Numbered from the stretch's first letter, positions 27,682 to 37,517 are shown. The stretch: 64,000 bases of DNA from Hydrogenophaga aromaticivorans (GCF_013387465.1 NZ_VYGV01000016.1:644828-708827), one strand, 5' to 3'. Notes: generated by a model from the sequence alone, not told the origin. Program-made: numbers and translations.

Positions 27682-30240
27682 ATGAGCCAAACCCCAAGCC
27701 AAGGTATCGGCGCACGCAGTTCAAGTGCCGTGCGTGCCGTGGGTCTGGGTGCGTCGGCCGGGGGACTGATCGTGCTCGAGCAGTTCCTGGCGCATGTCCC
27801 ACCGTTGAGTGGTCTGGCCTACGTCGTTGTCCAGCATCTGGATCCCACGCAGAAGGCGATGCTCGTTGAACTTTTGCAGCGCTCAACGGTCATGCCGGTG
27901 CTCGAGGCAACCGACACGATGCGTCTTGAGCCGGACGTCGTCTACGTGATTCCGCCGAACAAGGAGCTGACCGTGGCGGGGGGGCTGTTGCACCTGGCAG
28001 AACCTGCTCAGCCCCGGGGCATGAGACTGCCCATCGATCTGTTTTTTTCATCGCTCGCGCGCGACCAGGGAGAACAGTCGATTGGCGTGGTGCTGTCCGG
28101 TATGGGGTCGGACGGCACCCTGGGTTTGCAGGCTATCAAGTCGCAGGGCGGTTTGACGCTGGCGCAGTTGCCTGAGTCGGCGCAGTTCGACTCCATGCCC
28201 CAGAGTGCCATCGCCGCGGGCTGCGTCGACATCATCGGCCTGGCTTCCGAACTGCCCGATCGCATCGTTCGCGTCATCGAAGAGAAGAACGGCACGCCCT
28301 CGTTGCCCGAGGACGACGATGACGCCGGTGCGCAAGCGCTGGGATCGATCCTGCGTTTGCTGAAAGAGCGCAGCAAACACGACCTCTCGGACTACAAGCC
28401 CAGCACGCTGCGCCGACGCATCCAGCGACGTCTGGGCGTGCACGGCCTGACCACCTATGACGCGTATGAAAAGTTCGTGAGGGAGAACCCGCAGGAACTG
28501 GATCTGCTCTTCAAGGAGATGCTCATCGGCGTGACCAGTTTCTTCCGCGATCCTTCGGTCTGGCAGGAGGTCAAGGACGTGGTCATGCCTGCCCTGCTGG
28601 CGCGCTGCCCGCAGGGAACCCGCCTTCGGGCCTGGGTGGTGGGATGCTCCACGGGCGAAGAGGCTTACTCCCTGGCCATGATCTTCAAGGAAGCGGTTGC
28701 AGAATCTTCTGGATCTGAGAGCCATTCGCTGCAGATTTTTGCCACCGACCTGAGCGCCGACGCCATCAACGCAGCCCGCAAAGGCCACTATCCGCAGAGT
28801 ATCGCGGGCGAGGTGGGACCAACCCGGCTGGGCAGGTTCTTCACGGCGCAGGGGAGTGGTTTTCTGATCAACAGCGAGATCCGGGAAATGGTGCTGTTCG
28901 CGCAGCACGACGTGATTCTCGACCCGCCGTTCACCAAGCTGGACCTGCTCTCGTGCCGAAACTTGATGATCTATTTCAATGCGGCACTGCAGAGTCGCCT
29001 GATGCCACTCTTCAGCTACAGCTTGCGGCCGGGCGGCGCGCTGTTGCTGGGAGGCTCCGAGACCACGGGCAACTCGCATGCGCTCTTCACGCCGATCAAC
29101 CCGAAGTCCCGGCTCTATTGGCGCAGCGAAAGTCCTGTCAACGCTGGTTCGGTGTACTTTCCGACCAGCCCTCCCCGGGCGAAGAACCGGCCTTCCCAGG
29201 AGTTCAAGGTGTCCCCTTCGACTGTGCTTCCCGTCAATCTGCAGACCCATGCTGAGCAAGCGCTGCTTCAAGAGTTCTCCCCCGCCGCCGTGCTGGTCAA
29301 CGACCAGGGCGACGTCGTCTATATCAATGGCCGCGTGGGCAAGTACCTGGAGCCCGCATCCGGGAAGGCCAACTGGAACATCCATGTGATGGCCCGGCCC
29401 ACCATCCGGACGCAGATTGCGGCCGCGCTGCGGCAAGCCATCCAGGACAAAGGCCGTGTGGAGGTGCGTGGTCTTCGGTTGGGGGATGAAACGGCGCAAT
29501 CCTCGCTGGATGTGACCGTCAAGCTGATGCAGGAACCCCATGCCCTGGCGGGCCTGGTCATGATCGTTTTTCACGATGTGCTTGCGCCACCCCCGGCCAA
29601 GCGCAGGCGCAGGGTCCCGGAGGGGGTGGCTGACCCGCACATGATCGAAGAGTTGCAGCGCTGCAAGGACGAGATCCACGCCTTGCGCCAGGAAATGGGG
29701 GCTTCCGCTGAAGAGCTGCAGGCGGCCAACGAAGAGTTGCAGTCAACCAACGAGGAACTGCAGTCGGCCAACGAAGAACTGACCACCTCCAAGGAAGAGT
29801 CGCAGTCGATGAACGAGGAGCTTCAGACGCTGAACCAGGAGCTGCAGACGAAACTGGACGACCTCGCTCTTGCGCAGAGCGACATGCAAAACCTGCTCAA
29901 CAGCACCGACATTGCCACGCTGTTCCTTGACAGCGCTTTGAATGTGCGCCGTTATACCGAGCAGGTCACACGCATCATCCACTTGCGAGAAGGGGACATC
30001 GGCCGGCCGCTGACCGATCTGGCCAGCACGCTGAACTACCCCACGCTCAACGATGACGCCAGACAGACGCTGAAGACGCTGACACTGACCGAAAAAGAGA
30101 TCACGACCTCCGATGGACTCTGGTTCCTGGTGCGAATCAAGCCCTACCGGACACTGGCCGACACCATCCAGGGCGTGGTCATCACGCTGATCGATATCAC
30201 CACCGCCAAAAAACTCGAGGCACGCCTTCGCAAGGAGTAG
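27682..30240 (+). CDS. CheB-CheR-coiled coil-PAS fusion protein
   Basis: 852-residue fusion. Residues about 15-200 form a CheB methylesterase domain (GASAGG with Ser25, VVQHLD, VVLSGMGSDG carrying the Ser-His-Asp triad) without an attached receiver. Residues about 220-490 form a CheR methyltransferase (DLSDYKPSTLRRRIQRRL; WVVGCSTGEEAYSLA SAM motif; LLSCRNLMIYF). Two PAS-like regions follow, split by a long coiled coil at about 653-730 of near-identical heptads (EELQAANEELQ, TNEELQSANEEL). No chemoreceptor or flagellar genes are near, so it is likely a signalling protein rather than a chemotaxis adaptor. Translation starts at 27682. It is followed 44 bp later by a PAS-protein gene. Confidence 0.9.
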   Translation: MSQTPSQGIGARSSSAVRAVGLGASAGGLIVLEQFLAHVPPLSGLAYVVVQHLDPTQKAMLVELLQRSTVMPVLEATDTMRLEPDVVYVIPPNKELTVAGGLLHLAEPAQPRGMRLPIDLFFSSLARDQGEQSIGVVLSGMGSDGTLGLQAIKSQGGLTLAQLPESAQFDSMPQSAIAAGCVDIIGLASELPDRIVRVIEEKNGTPSLPEDDDDAGAQALGSILRLLKERSKHDLSDYKPSTLRRRIQRRLGVHGLTTYDAYEKFVRENPQELDLLFKEMLIGVTSFFRDPSVWQEVKDVVMPALLARCPQGTRLRAWVVGCSTGEEAYSLAMIFKEAVAESSGSESHSLQIFATDLSADAINAARKGHYPQSIAGEVGPTRLGRFFTAQGSGFLINSEIREMVLFAQHDVILDPPFTKLDLLSCRNLMIYFNAALQSRLMPLFSYSLRPGGALLLGGSETTGNSHALFTPINPKSRLYWRSESPVNAGSVYFPTSPPRAKNRPSQEFKVSPSTVLPVNLQTHAEQALLQEFSPAAVLVNDQGDVVYINGRVGKYLEPASGKANWNIHVMARPTIRTQIAAALRQAIQDKGRVEVRGLRLGDETAQSSLDVTVKLMQEPHALAGLVMIVFHDVLAPPPAKRRRRVPEGVADPHMIEELQRCKDEIHALRQEMGASAEELQAANEELQSTNEELQSANEELTTSKEESQSMNEELQTLNQELQTKLDDLALAQSDMQNLLNSTDIATLFLDSALNVRRYTEQVTRIIHLREGDIGRPLTDLASTLNYPTLNDDARQTLKTLTLTEKEITTSDGLWFLVRIKPYRTLADTIQGVVITLIDITTAKKLEARLRKE

Positions 30241-30284
30241 AGTGCAGTCACCCCCTGTCGAGACGACAACTTCTGGAAGTACTC

Positions 30285-30884
30285 ATGTCACAACTTGTTG
30301 AAACCTCTTCCTATCTGTCGAGCTTGCGCGAGCGGGCGACCACGAAACTGACGAACGGCATGCGAAGCGATCTCTCGCGTGCCAGCACATCGGAGGCGAT
30401 GGCGGTGTTGTTCAAGCTCGCGTCTTCGCCGTCCACAGCCGGTGATGCCCTTGCCCTGCTGCACGAGCTCCAGGTCCACCAGGTCGAAGTGGAGATGCAG
30501 CACGAGGAACTTCGCTGTTCCCGTGTGGAGCTGGAGAGCGACCTGATCCGCCAGACGGCCCGCGTTGAGCGGGCGCCGGCAGCGTTCCTGGTCGTTGACG
30601 AGGCCTCCGTGCTGTGCGAAATCAACCTGGCGGGCGCCCGGCTGCTGGGTGCGGCGAGCCATGATCTGCTGGGCCGACCGCTCTCCAGCTTCCTTTCGGC
30701 GCCCAGCAGCGAACAACTGCAGAAGATGCTCACGCTGGCACGGAGTGGCGCTGTGCCCGAGACCCGCGAGTTGCAGTTGTTGCCCCAGGGCGGCGTCGTT
30801 CGGAAACTCCTGTGCTCCGCCGGTCGAGAGGTGCCTTCGGGGCGATTTTTGCTGGTGCTCCTGGCGCCTCCGTCGTCCAGCTAG
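30285..30884 (+). CDS. PAS-domain protein, partner of the CheB-CheR fusion
   Basis: 199-residue soluble protein. A helical segment LHELQVHQVEVEMQHEELR (about 63-81) typical of proteins encoded beside CheB/CheR-PAS fusions precedes a PAS domain (about 95-195; RAPAAFLVVDEASVLCEINLAG, ASHDLLGRPLSSFL). No output domain is present, so it probably acts by protein contact, perhaps with the upstream fusion. Bound cofactor unknown. Confidence 0.75.
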   Translation: MSQLVETSSYLSSLRERATTKLTNGMRSDLSRASTSEAMAVLFKLASSPSTAGDALALLHELQVHQVEVEMQHEELRCSRVELESDLIRQTARVERAPAAFLVVDEASVLCEINLAGARLLGAASHDLLGRPLSSFLSAPSSEQLQKMLTLARSGAVPETRELQLLPQGGVVRKLLCSAGREVPSGRFLLVLLAPPSSS

Positions 30885-30992
30885 GGCTGTGGCTGCGGTT
30901 GGCCGGGTCCCATGCCGATCCGGAGCGGTCAAAGACTGTCGCGCCGCAAATGACGGCGCCTGGCGGCGGGTGGTTTCCCAGCCGCCCGTCCA

Positions 30993-31403
30993 TCAATGCG
31001 CTTTGCGGACCTCCGGCCGCACCCACCACCAGGCCACGGCCATCAGCACCGCAAACGAGGTGTAGGCGGCCTCAAACACCCACCAGGGCGCCTCCCAGTA
31101 CAGCAGGCGCGAGAGCCAGTGTTCGATGAAGCCCTCGCGGTAGCCGCCTTGTCCGGCCAGGCGACGCAGGTCCTGCTCCCACACGGTCAGCGGGCAGAGC
31201 TGGCCAAGCCAGGTCTGGGCGGCGATGTACAGGATCAGCCCCAGATGGATGAAACGCAGGCCCCGGTGGTGCACCCAGCGCCAGCCCAGCGCGCCGCCGA
31301 TGAGCACCAGCGGCAACAAACCGACCACGAACACCACCACGCCCACGTGCAGCGTGAGCAGGGCATCGGCCAGCAGGCCGGCGGCGGTTGCGTTGATGCT
31401 CAT
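30993..31403 (-). CDS. DUF2784 family membrane protein
   Basis: 136 residues with about four hydrophobic segments and the family signature: GVVVFVVGLLPLVLIGG at the start, HHRGLRFIHLGLILYIA in the middle, QLCPLTVWEQDLR and GFIEHWLSRLLYWE. Function unknown; present as a small inner-membrane protein in many proteobacteria. The ATG at 31403 gives the standard length; an upstream in-frame ATG would add a tail lying in the neighbouring terminator. Confidence 0.85.
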   Translation of the reverse strand: MSINATAAGLLADALLTLHVGVVVFVVGLLPLVLIGGALGWRWVHHRGLRFIHLGLILYIAAQTWLGQLCPLTVWEQDLRRLAGQGGYREGFIEHWLSRLLYWEAPWWVFEAAYTSFAVLMAVAWWWVRPEVRKAH

Positions 31404-31425
31404 GGGCGGGTTGGTTCGGTGGCAG

Positions 31426-31459
31426 AAAAAAAGCCGCTCACGCACGGGGCGTGGCGGCT
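31426..31459 (-). terminator. Terminator of the liv-type operon
   Basis: Read on the minus strand: a long stem formed by AGCCGC (31432-31437) with GCGGCT (31454-31459), extended by the inner CACGC/GCGTG pairing, then a run of T (plus-strand A tract 31426-31432). It lies about 48 bp past the substrate-binding-protein stop. Confidence 0.75.
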
Positions 31460-31506
31460 GTCACGCATGGCCTGGCAAGCAGGCGGCGTGGGATCCGTTG
31501 AGCGAT

Positions 31507-32676
31507 TTACTGCGAGATCTGCATGTAGTCGGAGACCACTTTCCAGCGGTTTTCCTGCAGCTGCGACAGGCGCGTGGCGTTGCTGCCCAGACGTTTGGTG
31601 GGGCTGAAGGTCTGCTCGGCACCGCCGAAGATGTCGGGTGGCACCTTCATGGTGTCCATGGCCTTGATGAAGCTGTCGGTGGTGAGGCCGGGGCCGGCCT
31701 TGCCGGCGGCTTTCAGGAAGGTGTCCACCGCGTTGTAGCCGTAGATCGAGAACACGGTCGGGTCTTCGTTGAATTTGGTCTTGTACTTGTTGGCCCAGAA
31801 GCGGATCGGCTGCGAGGCCTCGTCGGTGTAGGGGTTCTGCACCGTCATGGTGGCGTAGAGGCCGTTCATGGCCGGGCCGCCGAGTTTGTGGATCAGGTCG
31901 GTGTAGGCCGCGCTGGAGCCGATGAAGGTGGGGTTGAAGCCCAGGCGCTTGGCGGTGGCGATGCCGCCAATGGTCTCGCGGATGATGGTGCCGAGCACGA
32001 CCATGTCGCACTGCTCGGCGGCCAGCTTCTGCATCTGCGAGGCAAAGTCGGTGGCGCCGCGTTTGTACGAGGTTTCGGCGGCCAGCGTCATGCCGATGGA
32101 CTTCAGGCCTTCTTCGGCGCCGCGTTTGACTTCGAGGCCGAACTCGTCGTCCTGGTACATGGTGCAGACCTTCTTGGCGCCCTTGTCCTTCACCAGCTTG
32201 GGCACGGCGATCTTCATCTGGTCGAAGTAGGTGGCGGCGAAGCTGTACTTGAGCTTGTGGAAGGGCTCGTACATCTCGCGCGCGGCGGTGACCGGGAAGA
32301 AGTTGATCACGTTCTTCTGGAACTGCACCGGCATGGCGGCCATGTTCTGCGCGGTGCCGATGTGGCCGACCATGGCAAAGATCTTGTCCTGGTTCACGAG
32401 CTTCTGCGCGGCGAGCACGGCGCGGCGCGGGTCGTAGGCCGAGTCTTCCACCAGCAGCTTGACCTTGCGCCCGTTGACGCCGCCCTGTTCGTTGGCCTCG
32501 TCCACGCGCAGCATCATGCCCAGGCGCACCTGCTTGCCAAAGCCGGCGATGGGGCCAGAGAGGTCCTGGATCGAGCCGATGACGATCTCGTCCTTGCTCA
32601 CGCCTTGTGACTGGGCGAACACGGCGCTGGAGGCCAGCACCAGGGCGGTGCCGAGCAGGGGAAGTCGGGTTTTCAT
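31507..32676 (-). CDS. Branched-chain amino acid-type ABC transporter substrate-binding protein
   Basis: 389-residue periplasmic binding protein of the LivK/type-1 fold. The signal peptide is at residues 1-21 (cleavage after AVFA). The mature protein begins QSQGVSKDEIVIGSIQDLSGPIAGFGKQ. It would capture the substrate and deliver it to the LivHM permease encoded upstream in the same operon. Binding proteins of this subgroup often serve aromatic or branched carboxylic acids rather than Leu/Ile/Val, and the acyl-CoA synthetase gene just upstream supports that. Last gene of the operon, followed by a terminator. Confidence 0.88.
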   Translation of the reverse strand: MKTRLPLLGTALVLASSAVFAQSQGVSKDEIVIGSIQDLSGPIAGFGKQVRLGMMLRVDEANEQGGVNGRKVKLLVEDSAYDPRRAVLAAQKLVNQDKIFAMVGHIGTAQNMAAMPVQFQKNVINFFPVTAAREMYEPFHKLKYSFAATYFDQMKIAVPKLVKDKGAKKVCTMYQDDEFGLEVKRGAEEGLKSIGMTLAAETSYKRGATDFASQMQKLAAEQCDMVVLGTIIRETIGGIATAKRLGFNPTFIGSSAAYTDLIHKLGGPAMNGLYATMTVQNPYTDEASQPIRFWANKYKTKFNEDPTVFSIYGYNAVDTFLKAAGKAGPGLTTDSFIKAMDTMKVPPDIFGGAEQTFSPTKRLGSNATRLSQLQENRWKVVSDYMQISQ

Positions 32677-32731
32677 GGGGCTTGTCTCCTTGGGGTGGTC
32701 GTGGTTGTGGTGAAGGGTCGGTGGCTCGGGG

Positions 32732-34588
32732 TCAGCTGTACATGGCGTCGATCTGGCCCGCGTATTTCTGCTGCACCAGTTTGCGTTTGAGCTTCATGGT
32801 CGGGGTCAGTTCTTCGTCTTCGGCGCTGAGCTGGGTGTCGAGCAGGAAGAATTTCTTGATCTGTTCGACGCGGGCAAACTTCTTGTTGACGCGGTCGATT
32901 TCGGCCTGGATCAGCGCCTGCACCTCGGGCGCGCGGGTGAGGCTGGCGTAGTTGGAAAACGGCACGTCGTTGTCCTGCGCATATTTCTCCACGTTCTCCT
33001 GGTCGATCATGATGATCACGGTGAGGTAGGCCCGCTTGTCGCCGATCACCACAGCGTCGGTCACGTAGGGCGAGAACTTCAGTTCGTTCTCCAGCTCGCT
33101 GGGCGTGATGTTCTTGCCCCCTGCGGTGATGATGATGTCTTTCATGCGGTCGGTGATGCGGAAAAACCCTTCCTCGTCGGCCACGCCCACATCGCCCGTG
33201 TGCAGCCAGCCGTCGGCGTCGATCGTCTCGGCGGTCTTCTCGGGCAGGTTCAGGTAGCCCATGAACACGTTGGGGCCGCGCACTAGGATCTCGCTGGTCT
33301 GCGGGTCGAGCCGCACCTCGTTGTAGCTGGCTGCCGGCCCGATCGAGCCGGGCTTGATGCGGTCGGCCGGGATGCCGGTGGAAGCGCCGCAGGTCTCGGT
33401 CATGCCCCAGACCTCCAGCATCGGCACACCCAGCGCCAGGTACCAGCGCACCAGGTCGGGCGAGATGGGCGCGGCGCCGGTGACGAGGAAGCGCGCGCGG
33501 TGGATGCCGATGAGCTTGCGCACGTTGTCCAGCACCAGCAGGCGCGCCAGCCGGAACCGCAGGCGCAGGCTGCCGGGCACCGGCTGCCCCGTCATCACCA
33601 GCTCGGCCACGCGCTGGCCGATCCCGATGGCCCAGGCGTAGGCGGCCTGCTGCAGCTGGCTGGCTTCCTTGAGCGTGATCATCACGCCCGAATAGAACTT
33701 CTCCCACACGCGCGGCACCGCGGTGAACACCGTGGGGGCGATCTCGCGCACGTTTTCCGGCACGGTCTCGGGGTTCTCCACGAAGTTGAGTTTCGCGCCG
33801 GTGTAGAGCGAAAAATACTCGCCGCCCATGCGCTCGGCGATGTGGCACAGCGGCAGGAAACACATGCACTCGTCGTGTTCGTCGCGCGCGATCAGCGTGT
33901 TGTAGCCGTGCACGGTGTAGACCAGGCCGCGGTGGCTGTGCATGGCGCCCTTGGGTTTGCCGGTGGTGCCCGAGGTGTAGACCAGGATGGCCAGGTCTTG
34001 TGGCCGGCAGGCCGCCACCCGGGTCTCCATTTCGCCCGCGTGGGTCTTGGCGTGGGTGCGGCCGAGCTCGCGCAGCGCGTTCAGGCTGATGACCTGCGGA
34101 TCGTTCAGCTCGTGCAGGCCCTCCATGTCGAAGACCACGATCTTCTTCAGCCGCGGCAGGTGCTGGCGCACCTCCAGCACCTTGTCGAGCTGTTCGTCGT
34201 CTTCCACGAACAGCACGGTGGTGCCCGAGTCCTCGCAGAGAAACTGCACCTGATCGGCCGCGTCGGTGGGGTAGATGCCGTTGGACACGCCGCCCGCGCT
34301 CAGCACCGCCAGATCGGCCAGCACCCATTCGACCGTGGTGTTGGAGAGGACGGACGCGGTCTCTCGCGCGGCGAAGCCCAGCGCCATCAGGCCGTGGGAA
34401 ATTTCGCGCACCGCTTCGGCGGTCTGGTTCCAGGTCCAGCTGCGCCAGATGCCGAACTCCTTTTGCCGCATCCAGACGGTGGGGCCGCGCTTTTGCACCG
34501 CGTTCCAGAACATCGCGGGAATGGTGTCGCCCGGCAGCACGACCTCTGGTTGAGGGCGGATGTGGGACAGATCCCAGAGGTAGCTCAT
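32732..34588 (-). CDS. Long-chain-type acyl-CoA synthetase (AMP-binding)
   Basis: 618-residue adenylate-forming ligase of the long-chain acyl-CoA synthetase/FadD15-like type. It has the P-loop YTSGTTGKPKGAMHSH (about 218-233), the VWGMTETCG motif, GWLHTGDVG and RMKDIIITAGGKNITP with the conserved late-domain Lys near the end. It activates a carboxylic acid to its CoA thioester. Being embedded in an uptake operon, it probably activates the transported compound; by analogy it could fill the AtuH role of the terpenoid pathway, but this is inference. A 120-bp gap with a repeat separates it from livF. Confidence 0.9.
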   Translation of the reverse strand: MSYLWDLSHIRPQPEVVLPGDTIPAMFWNAVQKRGPTVWMRQKEFGIWRSWTWNQTAEAVREISHGLMALGFAARETASVLSNTTVEWVLADLAVLSAGGVSNGIYPTDAADQVQFLCEDSGTTVLFVEDDEQLDKVLEVRQHLPRLKKIVVFDMEGLHELNDPQVISLNALRELGRTHAKTHAGEMETRVAACRPQDLAILVYTSGTTGKPKGAMHSHRGLVYTVHGYNTLIARDEHDECMCFLPLCHIAERMGGEYFSLYTGAKLNFVENPETVPENVREIAPTVFTAVPRVWEKFYSGVMITLKEASQLQQAAYAWAIGIGQRVAELVMTGQPVPGSLRLRFRLARLLVLDNVRKLIGIHRARFLVTGAAPISPDLVRWYLALGVPMLEVWGMTETCGASTGIPADRIKPGSIGPAASYNEVRLDPQTSEILVRGPNVFMGYLNLPEKTAETIDADGWLHTGDVGVADEEGFFRITDRMKDIIITAGGKNITPSELENELKFSPYVTDAVVIGDKRAYLTVIIMIDQENVEKYAQDNDVPFSNYASLTRAPEVQALIQAEIDRVNKKFARVEQIKKFFLLDTQLSAEDEELTPTMKLKRKLVQQKYAGQIDAMYS

Positions 34589-34629
34589 GTCAACTTTTCT
34601 CCGGAGCGAAGTGCACGAACTCAGAACGC

Positions 34630-34703
34630 GGCGGAACCGGCTTTGCCGGGCCGCACCGCGTTGCCCCCTTGAGGGGGTAGCGCGAAGCGCTGCGGGGGTG
34701 TTC
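34630..34703. repeat. GC-rich dispersed repeat, type 3, copy 1
   Basis: Contains GCGGAACCGGCTTTGCCGGG (hairpin), then CCCCCTTGAGGGGGTA, then GCGCGAAGCGCTGCGGGGGTG. The same sequence of blocks, with compensating changes, occurs at 53998-54070. It sits between the acyl-CoA synthetase and livF genes. Confidence 0.7.
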
Positions 34704-34708
34704 CAAAG

Positions 34709-35497
34709 TCATCTCCAGTTCTTCTTCTTTTTCCAGCGCCGGTCGGCGCGCACGCCTTCTTCCTTCATGCCGAGGTAGAACTCCTTGATGTCGTCCTTCT
34801 CGCGCAGGTGGGCGCAGGTGTCTTCCATCACGATGCGGCCGTTCTCCAGCACGTAGCCGTAATCGGACGCGTTGAGCGCCATGTTGGCGTTCTGCTCCAC
34901 CAGCAGGATGGTGGTGCCGCGCTCGCGGTTGATGCGCACCACGATCTCGAAAATCTCTTTCGTCAGCTTCGGCGAGAGCCCCAGGCTGGGTTCGTCGAGC
35001 AGGATCAGGTCGGGGTTGGCCATGAGCGCGCGGCTGATCGCCAGCATCTGCTGCTGGCCGCCCGAGAGCAGGCCGGCGTCTTGCGCGGCGCGCTCGCGCA
35101 GGATGGGGAAGTAGCCAAACACCAGCTCCATGTCGCGCGCCACGCCGTCGCGGTCCTTGCGGGTGTAGGCGCCCATCAGCAGGTTGTCGCGCACCGAGAG
35201 CAGGGGGAACACCTCGCGCCCCTCGGGCACATGGCTCAGGCCCAGTTGCACGATGTCGGCCGGGTCCTGCGCGGTGATGTTCTCGCCCTTGAACTCGATG
35301 CTGCCCTTGCGCGGATCGATGATGCCGCTGATGGTCTTGAGGATGGTGGTCTTGCCGGCGCCGTTGCTGCCCAGCACGGTGGCGATTTCGCTGCGGCGCA
35401 CCTGCAGGCTCACGCCGCGGATCGCCTTGATCGGGCCGTAGGCGCTCTCGACGTTGAGCAGTTTCAACACCGCGTTGTCGGTGATCGGCGCGGTCAT
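34709..35497 (-). CDS. livF: Branched-chain-type ABC transporter ATP-binding protein LivF
   Basis: 262-residue ATPase of the LivF group. Walker A is GSNGAGKTT (about residues 41-49), the signature is LLSGGQQQML, Walker B is DLILLDEPSLGL, and the switch is ILLVEQNANMAL. With LivG it powers the LivHM permease. It is separated from livG by 112 bp containing a repeat, unlike the tight spacing upstream in the operon. Confidence 0.9.
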   Translation of the reverse strand: MTAPITDNAVLKLLNVESAYGPIKAIRGVSLQVRRSEIATVLGSNGAGKTTILKTISGIIDPRKGSIEFKGENITAQDPADIVQLGLSHVPEGREVFPLLSVRDNLLMGAYTRKDRDGVARDMELVFGYFPILRERAAQDAGLLSGGQQQMLAISRALMANPDLILLDEPSLGLSPKLTKEIFEIVVRINRERGTTILLVEQNANMALNASDYGYVLENGRIVMEDTCAHLREKDDIKEFYLGMKEEGVRADRRWKKKKNWR

Positions 35498-35539
35498 AGT
35501 GATGTTGCCCCCTTGCGTCGCGTGCTAGCGCACGCGCCG

Positions 35540-35606
35540 GGGCTTGTCGCTGCGCGTACTGCGCTGCCCCCCAAGGGGGCTTGAGAACCTTGGGGCGGCC
35601 CGGCGG
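35540..35606. repeat. GC-rich dispersed repeat, type 2, copy between livF and livG
   Basis: CGCTGCCCCCCAAGGGGGC, a short variable stretch, then CTTGGGGCGGCCCGGCG: the same block order as at 19201-19272. It is immediately downstream of livG in the transcription direction. Confidence 0.7.
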
Positions 35607-35609
35607 TTC

Positions 35610-36440
35610 TCATGCTTGCACCTCCGCCTGGTTCTCGCGGCGCAGGCTGGACACGTCGTCCACCGTGCCGAGGTAGGCCTCGATCACGCCCGGGTGGTTC
35701 TGCACCTCGGCCGGTGTGCCGGTGGCGAGTTCTTCGCCCATGCTCATGGCGAGCACGCGGTCGGACACTTTGGACACCAGCGACATGTCGTGTTCGACCA
35801 TCAGCACCGTGATGCCCAGATCGTTCTTGATGTCGGCGATCCAGAACGCCATGTCTTCGGTCTCCTCCACGTTCAGCCCGGAAGACGGCTCGTCAAGCAG
35901 CAGCAGCTTGGGCTCGGTGCACAGCGCGCGGGCCAGTTCCACCACCTTGCGAACGCCGTACGGCAGGCCGGCCACCAGCGATTCGCGGTGGTGCTGCAGG
36001 TCCAGGAAATCGATCACCTGCTCGACCTTGGCGCGCGCCTCGATCTCGGCGGCGCGCGTCTTGCCGGTGAACAGCAGCTCACTCCACAGGCCGGTGCGGC
36101 GGTGGGTGTGGCGGCCGATCAGCAGGTTCTGCAACACGGTCGCGTGTTCAAACAGTTCGATGTTCTGGAAGGTGCGCGCGATGCCCAGGCGCGCGATGCG
36201 GTGCGGTGGCTGCTCGGTGAGCTTGAGCGTGCCGTCCGGGCCGGCGTAGTCGATGGTGCCGGTGGTGGGTGTGTAGATGCGGCTGATCAGGTTGAACACC
36301 GTCGTCTTGCCCGCGCCGTTGGGGCCGATCAGCGTGAACACCTCGCCGCGCTTCACATCGAAGCTCACGTTGTTCACCGCCAGCACGCCGCCGAAGCGCA
36401 CGCTGAGGTTTTGGGCCGAGAGAAGGATGTCGTCGGTCAT
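35610..36440 (-). CDS. livG: Branched-chain-type ABC transporter ATP-binding protein LivG
   Basis: 276-residue ATPase of the LivG group. Walker A is GPNGAGKTT (about 40-48). LivG-typical segments are [22 protein letters not shown], the signature region [23 protein letters not shown] and [11 protein letters not shown]. The start overlaps the livM stop (ATGA), indicating coupled translation. Confidence 0.9.
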   Translation of the reverse strand: MTDDILLSAQNLSVRFGGVLAVNNVSFDVKRGEVFTLIGPNGAGKTTVFNLISRIYTPTTGTIDYAGPDGTLKLTEQPPHRIARLGIARTFQNIELFEHATVLQNLLIGRHTHRRTGLWSELLFTGKTRAAEIEARAKVEQVIDFLDLQHHRESLVAGLPYGVRKVVELARALCTEPKLLLLDEPSSGLNVEETEDMAFWIADIKNDLGITVLMVEHDMSLVSKVSDRVLAMSMGEELATGTPAEVQNHPGVIEAYLGTVDDVSSLRRENQAEVQA

Positions 36441-37513
36441 TTCAGTCTGTCGGATTTCTGGAAGGTCTTCTGGCGCTTGAACATGCCGCGCCGGTAGAAC
36501 GGGAACAGCTGGATGTAGGCGCGCACCTTGAGCCAGCGGCCGTACAGGCCCATGGGTTCGAACAGCACGAAGGCGATCAGCACCAGGCCATACACGGTGC
36601 CCTGCAGGCCCGCGGCCTGGCCGATGGCGTCGGGCAGGTAGTCCTTGCCCAGTGCGATGAGCTGCGGCATGACGATCAGGAAGATCGCGCCGAGGAAGGC
36701 GCCGTGGATCGAGCCCAGGCCGCCGATCACCACCATGAGCAGCAGGTCGATCGACTGGATGATGCTGAACTGCTCGGGTGAGAGGAACTGGATCTTGTGC
36801 GCGTAGAGCGCGCCGCCGATGCCGGCCAGGGAGGCCGACAGCGCGAACGACAGCGTCTTGTAGCGCGCCAGGTGGATGCCCATGCTCTGCGCAGAAATCT
36901 CCGAATCGCGGATGGCGACGAAGGCGCGGCCGGTGCTGGAGCGCATCAGGTTGACGATGGCCAGTGTGGCGAGCACCGTGACCACGAGGCAGAGAAAATA
37001 GAACTCGTTGGTGGAATCCAGCTCCCAGCCGAACATCGACGGCGGCATCACCGACAGCCCCGAGTTGCCGCCGGTCACGCTTTCCCAGCGCGCCATGGCT
37101 TCTTCGACGATGAAGCCGAAAGCCAGCGTGGCCATGCCGAGGTAGATGCCCTTGACGCGCAGCGCCGGCAGGCCCACGACCATGCCCACCGCCGCGGCCA
37201 GCAGGCCGGCGCAGGCCATCGCGATCGGAAAGGGCACACCGGCGTTGACCATCACCGTCTCGGTGTAGGCGCCGACGCCGAGGAACGCCGCGTGGCCGAG
37301 CGAGAACAGGCCGGTGAAGCCCGCCAGCAGCATCAGCCCCAGGCCCACTACGGCGTAGATCAGCACAAAGGTGAGTTGTGCCAGCCAGTACTCTTCGATC
37401 ACCCAGGGCGCCACCAGCAGGAACAGGCCCAGCAGGCTGTACCAGAACACATGCCCGCCGTGTTTGGCGAGCTGGATGTCCTGGTTGTAGTCGGTCTTGA
37501 AAATGAAGCGCAT
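36437..37513 (-). CDS. livM: Branched-chain-type ABC transporter permease LivM
   Basis: 358-residue inner-membrane permease of the LivM group with about ten hydrophobic segments and the conserved [19 protein letters not shown] and [16 protein letters not shown] motifs (the latter contacts the ATPases). The C-terminus extends about 40 residues past the last helix, rich in Arg and Lys ([20 protein letters not shown]). It lies 4 bp after livH. Confidence 0.9.
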   Translation of the reverse strand: MRFIFKTDYNQDIQLAKHGGHVFWYSLLGLFLLVAPWVIEEYWLAQLTFVLIYAVVGLGLMLLAGFTGLFSLGHAAFLGVGAYTETVMVNAGVPFPIAMACAGLLAAAVGMVVGLPALRVKGIYLGMATLAFGFIVEEAMARWESVTGGNSGLSVMPPSMFGWELDSTNEFYFLCLVVTVLATLAIVNLMRSSTGRAFVAIRDSEISAQSMGIHLARYKTLSFALSASLAGIGGALYAHKIQFLSPEQFSIIQSIDLLLMVVIGGLGSIHGAFLGAIFLIVMPQLIALGKDYLPDAIGQAAGLQGTVYGLVLIAFVLFEPMGLYGRWLKVRAYIQLFPFYRRGMFKRQKTFQKSDRLK

Positions 37514-37517
37514 CTGT

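Noticed and set aside
29700..29850. Near-tandem repeats that might suggest a CRISPR-like array
   Set aside because: The repeats are heptad codons of the coiled coil in the CheB-CheR-PAS protein, with no constant spacer length and in a coding frame.
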